Program-made: the position numbers and the translations under genes
Shown: positions 37,275 through 39,833 of the stretch, in pieces
Position numbering within the stretch: position 1 is the stretch's first letter
Layout: each line of letters starts with the position of its first letter
Assembly (NCBI GenBank): GCA_002280515.1
Contig: NCEA01000020.1
Location: forward strand, 1 to 39,833
Reading direction: 5' to 3'
Source: Rhodobacterales bacterium 32-67-9
Lineage (GTDB): Bacteria > Pseudomonadota > Alphaproteobacteria > Rhodobacterales > Rhodobacteraceae
Length of the DNA stretch: 39,833 nt
Notes under the pieces: model-generated
The model's input: only the letters and a program-made list of their open reading frames with translations
What the model was told of the DNA's origin: nothing
Database searches by the model: none

Positions 37275-39632
37275 ATGCCAACCGTGACCGAGATACTGGA
37301 GACGATGGATTACGGACCGTCCCCCGAGGCTTCGGGCGAGGTCATGGCCTGGCTGAAGGCACGCGGCACTTTCGGCCATTACATCGACGGGGCGTTCACC
37401 AAGGCAGCTAAGACCTTCGCCACCGCGAACCCGGCCACCGGCGAGGTGCTCGCCGAGGTGGCGCAGGGCTCGGCGGCCGACATCGCCGCCGCGGTGAAGG
37501 CCGCGCGCGCCGCCCAGCCCGGCTGGGCGAAGCTTGCCGGTCACGAGCGGGCGAAATGGCTCTACGCGCTGGCCCGCCATGTGCAGAAGCGCGAACGCTT
37601 CCTTGCGGTGCTTGAGACGCTCGACAACGGCAAGCCGATCCGCGAAGCCCGCGACATCGACGTGCCGCTCGTCGCGCGGCACTTCTACCACCATGCCGGC
37701 TGGGCCGAGATGCTGGAGGACGAGTTTCCCGGCGCGGGGCCGGTGGGCGTCTGCGGCCAGATCATCCCGTGGAACTTCCCGCTCCTGATGCTTTCCTGGA
37801 AGATCGCGCCGGCGCTCGCCGCCGGCAACACGGTCGTCCTGAAGCCGGCCGAACAGACGCCGCTGACCGCGCTCGCCTTCGCCGAGATCTGCGCCGAGGT
37901 GGGCCTGCCGAAAGGCGTCGTCAACATCGTGACCGGCGACGGCGAAACCGGGGCGGCACTGGTGGCGGCGGAGGTCGACAAGATCGCCTTCACCGGCTCG
38001 ACCGAGGTCGGCCGCGCAATCCGCAAGGCGACCGCCGGGCGCGACGTGAAGCTGACGCTGGAACTGGGTGGCAAGTCGCCCTTCGTGGTCTTCGCCGACG
38101 CCGACCTCGATGCCGCCGTCGAAGGCGTGGTGGACGCGACCTGGTTCAACCAGGGCCAGGTCTGCTGCGCGGGATCGCGCATCCTTGTGCAGGAAAGCGT
38201 CGCCGCGACCTTCCAGAACCGCCTCGCCGCGCGGCTGGCAAAGCTTCGCACCGGCGATCCCCTCGACAAATCCACCGATGTCGGCGCCATCGTCGACGCG
38301 ACCCAGCTTCAGCGCATCCGCGATCTGGTGGCGCAAGGCGAGGCGCAGGGGGCCGTGCTGCATCAGGCGCCCGCTCAGCTTCCGCCGCTGGGGTGCTTCT
38401 TCGCGCCCGGCTTCCTTACCAACGTCGCCCCCGCCAACATCGTCTCGGAAGTCGAGATCTTCGGCCCCGTCGCCACGCTCACCACCTTCCGCACGCCGGA
38501 CGAGGCGGTGGAGCTGGCCAATAACACCCGCTACGGGCTTGCCGCCTCGATCTGGTCGGAGAACATCAACCTCGCGCTCGATGTCGCTTCGAAGGTGAAG
38601 GCCGGCGTGGTCTGGGTGAACTCCACCAACATCTTCGACGCGGGTGCGGGTTTCGGCGGTTACCGCGAAAGCGGCTTCGGCCGCGAGGGCGGCCGCGAAG
38701 GCATGCGCGCCTACCTCAGCCATCCGGCCACGAAGGCGAAGCCAGAGGCGGAAGCGGTGCGGCTCGATGCCGCGCCGGTTCCGGGCGCGCCCTCGAAAGG
38801 CCCGGCCCCGATCGACCGGACCGCGAAGATGTATATCGGCGGCGCGCAGAAACGGCCCGACAGCGGGTATTCCTACGCCGTCATGGCGAAGGGGCGCGAG
38901 ATCGGCCTTGCCGGCCTCGGCAACCGCAAGGACATCCGCAATGCGGTGGAGGCCGCCCACAAGGCCGGCGGCTGGGGCAAGGCGACCGGGCACAACCGGG
39001 CACAAGTGCTCTACTACCTCGCCGAGAACCTCTCGGCCCGCGAAGCCGAGTTCACCCGGCGTCTGCACGACGCCGGCATCCCGAAACCTGCCGACGAGGT
39101 CGCGACCGCGATCCGCCGCGCCTTCTACTACGCGGCGCAAGCCGACAAGTTCGAAGGCGCAGTGCATGCGACGAAGTCGGCCCACGTGACGCTCGCCATG
39201 CCCGAACCCTTCGGCGTCATGGGCGTCGCCTGCCCGGACGCGGCGCCGCTTCTGGGGTTCCTGAGCCTCGTGCTGCCCGCCATCGCCATGGGCAACCGGG
39301 TGGTGGCGATCCCGGCGCCCTCGATGCCGCTCGCCGCGACCGACCTCTATCAGGTCTTCGACACGTCCGACCTGCCGGCTGGCGTGGTCAATATCGTCAC
39401 TGGCGCGAAGGACGAACTGGCAAACGTGCTTGCCCAGCACGACGACGTGGCGGCGATGTGGTATTGCGGCGGACCCGAAGGCCGACGGATGGTCGAGGGT
39501 GAAAGCACCGGCAACCTCAAGTCCACATGGTGCTTTGCCAACCACGACTGGAAGGGCACCGATGGTCAGGGCCGCGAATTCCTGCTACGCGCGACCCAGG
39601 TGAAAAACATCTGGGTTCCCTACGGCGAATGA
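37275..39632 (+). CDS. aldehyde dehydrogenase with second, non-catalytic ALDH-like domain
   Basis: This 785-residue protein has two ALDH modules. Module one (residues 1-490) is complete: N167 in IIPWNFPLLM, GSTEVGR, base E263 in LELGGKSPF and nucleophile C297 in NQGQVCCAGSR. Module two (about 520-785) keeps the nucleotide-binding half (GREIGLAGLGNRKDIRNAVEAA, EPFGVMGVACPDAAPLLGFL, VVNIVTGAKDELANVL) but ends at FLLRATQVKNIWVPYGE with no catalytic segment NxGQxC, so it is probably structural. Located just after deoC, it likely oxidises the acetaldehyde released by the aldolase. Such doubled ALDHs beside deoC occur in other alphaproteobacteria. The start at 37275 is preferred over 37221, which lies inside deoC. 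Confidence 0.9.
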   Translation: MPTVTEILETMDYGPSPEASGEVMAWLKARGTFGHYIDGAFTKAAKTFATANPATGEVLAEVAQGSAADIAAAVKAARAAQPGWAKLAGHERAKWLYALARHVQKRERFLAVLETLDNGKPIREARDIDVPLVARHFYHHAGWAEMLEDEFPGAGPVGVCGQIIPWNFPLLMLSWKIAPALAAGNTVVLKPAEQTPLTALAFAEICAEVGLPKGVVNIVTGDGETGAALVAAEVDKIAFTGSTEVGRAIRKATAGRDVKLTLELGGKSPFVVFADADLDAAVEGVVDATWFNQGQVCCAGSRILVQESVAATFQNRLAARLAKLRTGDPLDKSTDVGAIVDATQLQRIRDLVAQGEAQGAVLHQAPAQLPPLGCFFAPGFLTNVAPANIVSEVEIFGPVATLTTFRTPDEAVELANNTRYGLAASIWSENINLALDVASKVKAGVVWVNSTNIFDAGAGFGGYRESGFGREGGREGMRAYLSHPATKAKPEAEAVRLDAAPVPGAPSKGPAPIDRTAKMYIGGAQKRPDSGYSYAVMAKGREIGLAGLGNRKDIRNAVEAAHKAGGWGKATGHNRAQVLYYLAENLSAREAEFTRRLHDAGIPKPADEVATAIRRAFYYAAQADKFEGAVHATKSAHVTLAMPEPFGVMGVACPDAAPLLGFLSLVLPAIAMGNRVVAIPAPSMPLAATDLYQVFDTSDLPAGVVNIVTGAKDELANVLAQHDDVAAMWYCGGPEGRRMVEGESTGNLKSTWCFANHDWKGTDGQGREFLLRATQVKNIWVPYGE

Positions 39633-39757
39633 CCGATATCCTTTTCCCCCCGCCCGCCCCCGTGCTCGTTCCCTTGCGCGACGGCTCCGGCTTCCCCGGC
39701 GCGCATCTGGTGCTGGTGGTGGAGCTGAAGACCACAGAGGTGGTTCGGTTGCTCTGA
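39629..39757 (+). pseudogene. short coupled ORF, possible truncated gene start (FAH-like N-terminus)
   Basis: A 42-codon ORF overlaps the previous stop by ATGA and reads MTDILFPPPAPVLVPLRDGS followed by GFP. That beginning recalls N-termini of fumarylacetoacetate-hydrolase-family proteins, which continue into a VRRIYCVGRNY-like segment. Here the sequence instead turns into GAHLVLVVELK and stops. It may be the stump of a gene interrupted by an insertion whose edge lies in the last 100 bases, or simply a short non-functional frame. The family resemblance is recalled, not tested. Confidence 0.35.
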
Positions 39758-39796
39758 ACAGGTTCCGGGCGTTTTCTAAGTGGTTTTCTGCCTCGG

Positions 39797-39833
39797 TTAT
39801 GCCGCCGCCGCTTCGGGTGTCGGTGGGTTGAAG
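39797..39833 (-). CDS. possible 3' end of a gene entering from beyond the window (transposase?)
   Basis: On the minus strand the last 37 bases read as a C-terminus FNPPTPEAAAA followed by TAA. Directly outside it is TGAACAGGTTCCGGGCGTTT (plus strand from 39755), which resembles the sort of terminal sequence seen beside insertion-sequence transposase genes. With only 11 codons visible, identity is speculative. Confidence 0.25.
   Translation of the reverse strand, partial: FNPPTPEAAAA

Noticed and set aside
37224-39545. Minus-strand open frame of 773 codons opposite the double aldehyde dehydrogenase
   Set aside because: It is antisense to a gene with an intact active site and has no recognisable domain; long empty frames are expected at this GC content.

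Overview
The window is GC-rich, tightly packed chromosomal DNA. It points to an alphaproteobacterium of the Rhodobacterales (Rhodobacteraceae/Paracoccaceae type). The signs are a TrcR (DUF1013) gene, an alphaproteobacterial-style Zur operator, a complete beta-hydroxyaspartate cycle cluster as known from Paracoccus, and short intergenic elements containing 'GATATTTCCGGCAAGATGAAG'-like sequence, which I recall as common in this group. No rRNA, tRNA or CRISPR array is visible, and no gap between genes exceeds about 250 bases.

Layout, left to right. (1) 1-7165: the 3' part of a TRAP transporter (large permease, then a Tat-exported binding protein), a glutamine-synthetase-like ligase, an aldehyde dehydrogenase and an iron-type alcohol dehydrogenase. 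This looks like an uptake and catabolic operon for an amine or alcohol. A PIN-domain toxin-antitoxin pair with an AT-rich leader interrupts it. (2) 7351-12771: envelope and polysaccharide genes, namely YjbH, YjbF lipoprotein, a tiny exported glycine/serine-rich protein, a CAP-domain lipoprotein and UDP-glucose dehydrogenase. (3) 13004-16086: zinc uptake, with zur-znuC-znuB diverging from znuA around a clear Zur box. (4) 16174-19296: aldose 1-epimerase, a GbsR/MarR-like regulator, the RNA-polymerase-associated TrcR and a periplasmic RNase T2. (5) 19542-24881: the complete beta-hydroxyaspartate cycle (BhcR regulator diverging from bhcABCD), which turns glyoxylate into oxaloacetate. (6) 24999-28362: GAPDH, then a LysR regulator followed by a DoxX/VOC-dioxygenase pair resembling CatD/CatE of Bacillus. 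(7) 28366-35720: a purine/ureide cluster on the minus strand (PuuE-UraD fusion, ureidoglycine aminohydrolase, ureidoglycolate lyase, NCS2 purine permease, then a small-molecule kinase and class III PLP enzyme pair), with HIU hydrolase divergent. (8) 35753-39632: a small unknown protein, deoxyribose-phosphate aldolase and a double-domain aldehyde dehydrogenase. The last 200 bases hold an apparently broken gene and perhaps the edge of an insertion sequence.

How it fits together: the ureide pathway ends in glyoxylate plus urea, and the Bhc enzymes about 4-15 kb away assimilate glyoxylate without carbon loss. The window therefore holds both a source and a sink of glyoxylate. Deoxyribose-phosphate aldolase plus aldehyde dehydrogenase add nucleoside-sugar salvage, and GAPDH could take the glyceraldehyde 3-phosphate. 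No wholly unknown system was found. The least described parts are the kinase/phospho-lyase-like pair, the toxin-antitoxin pair with an unusual antitoxin architecture, a long inverted repeat at 19355-19485, and the hairpin-plus-tail intergenic elements.
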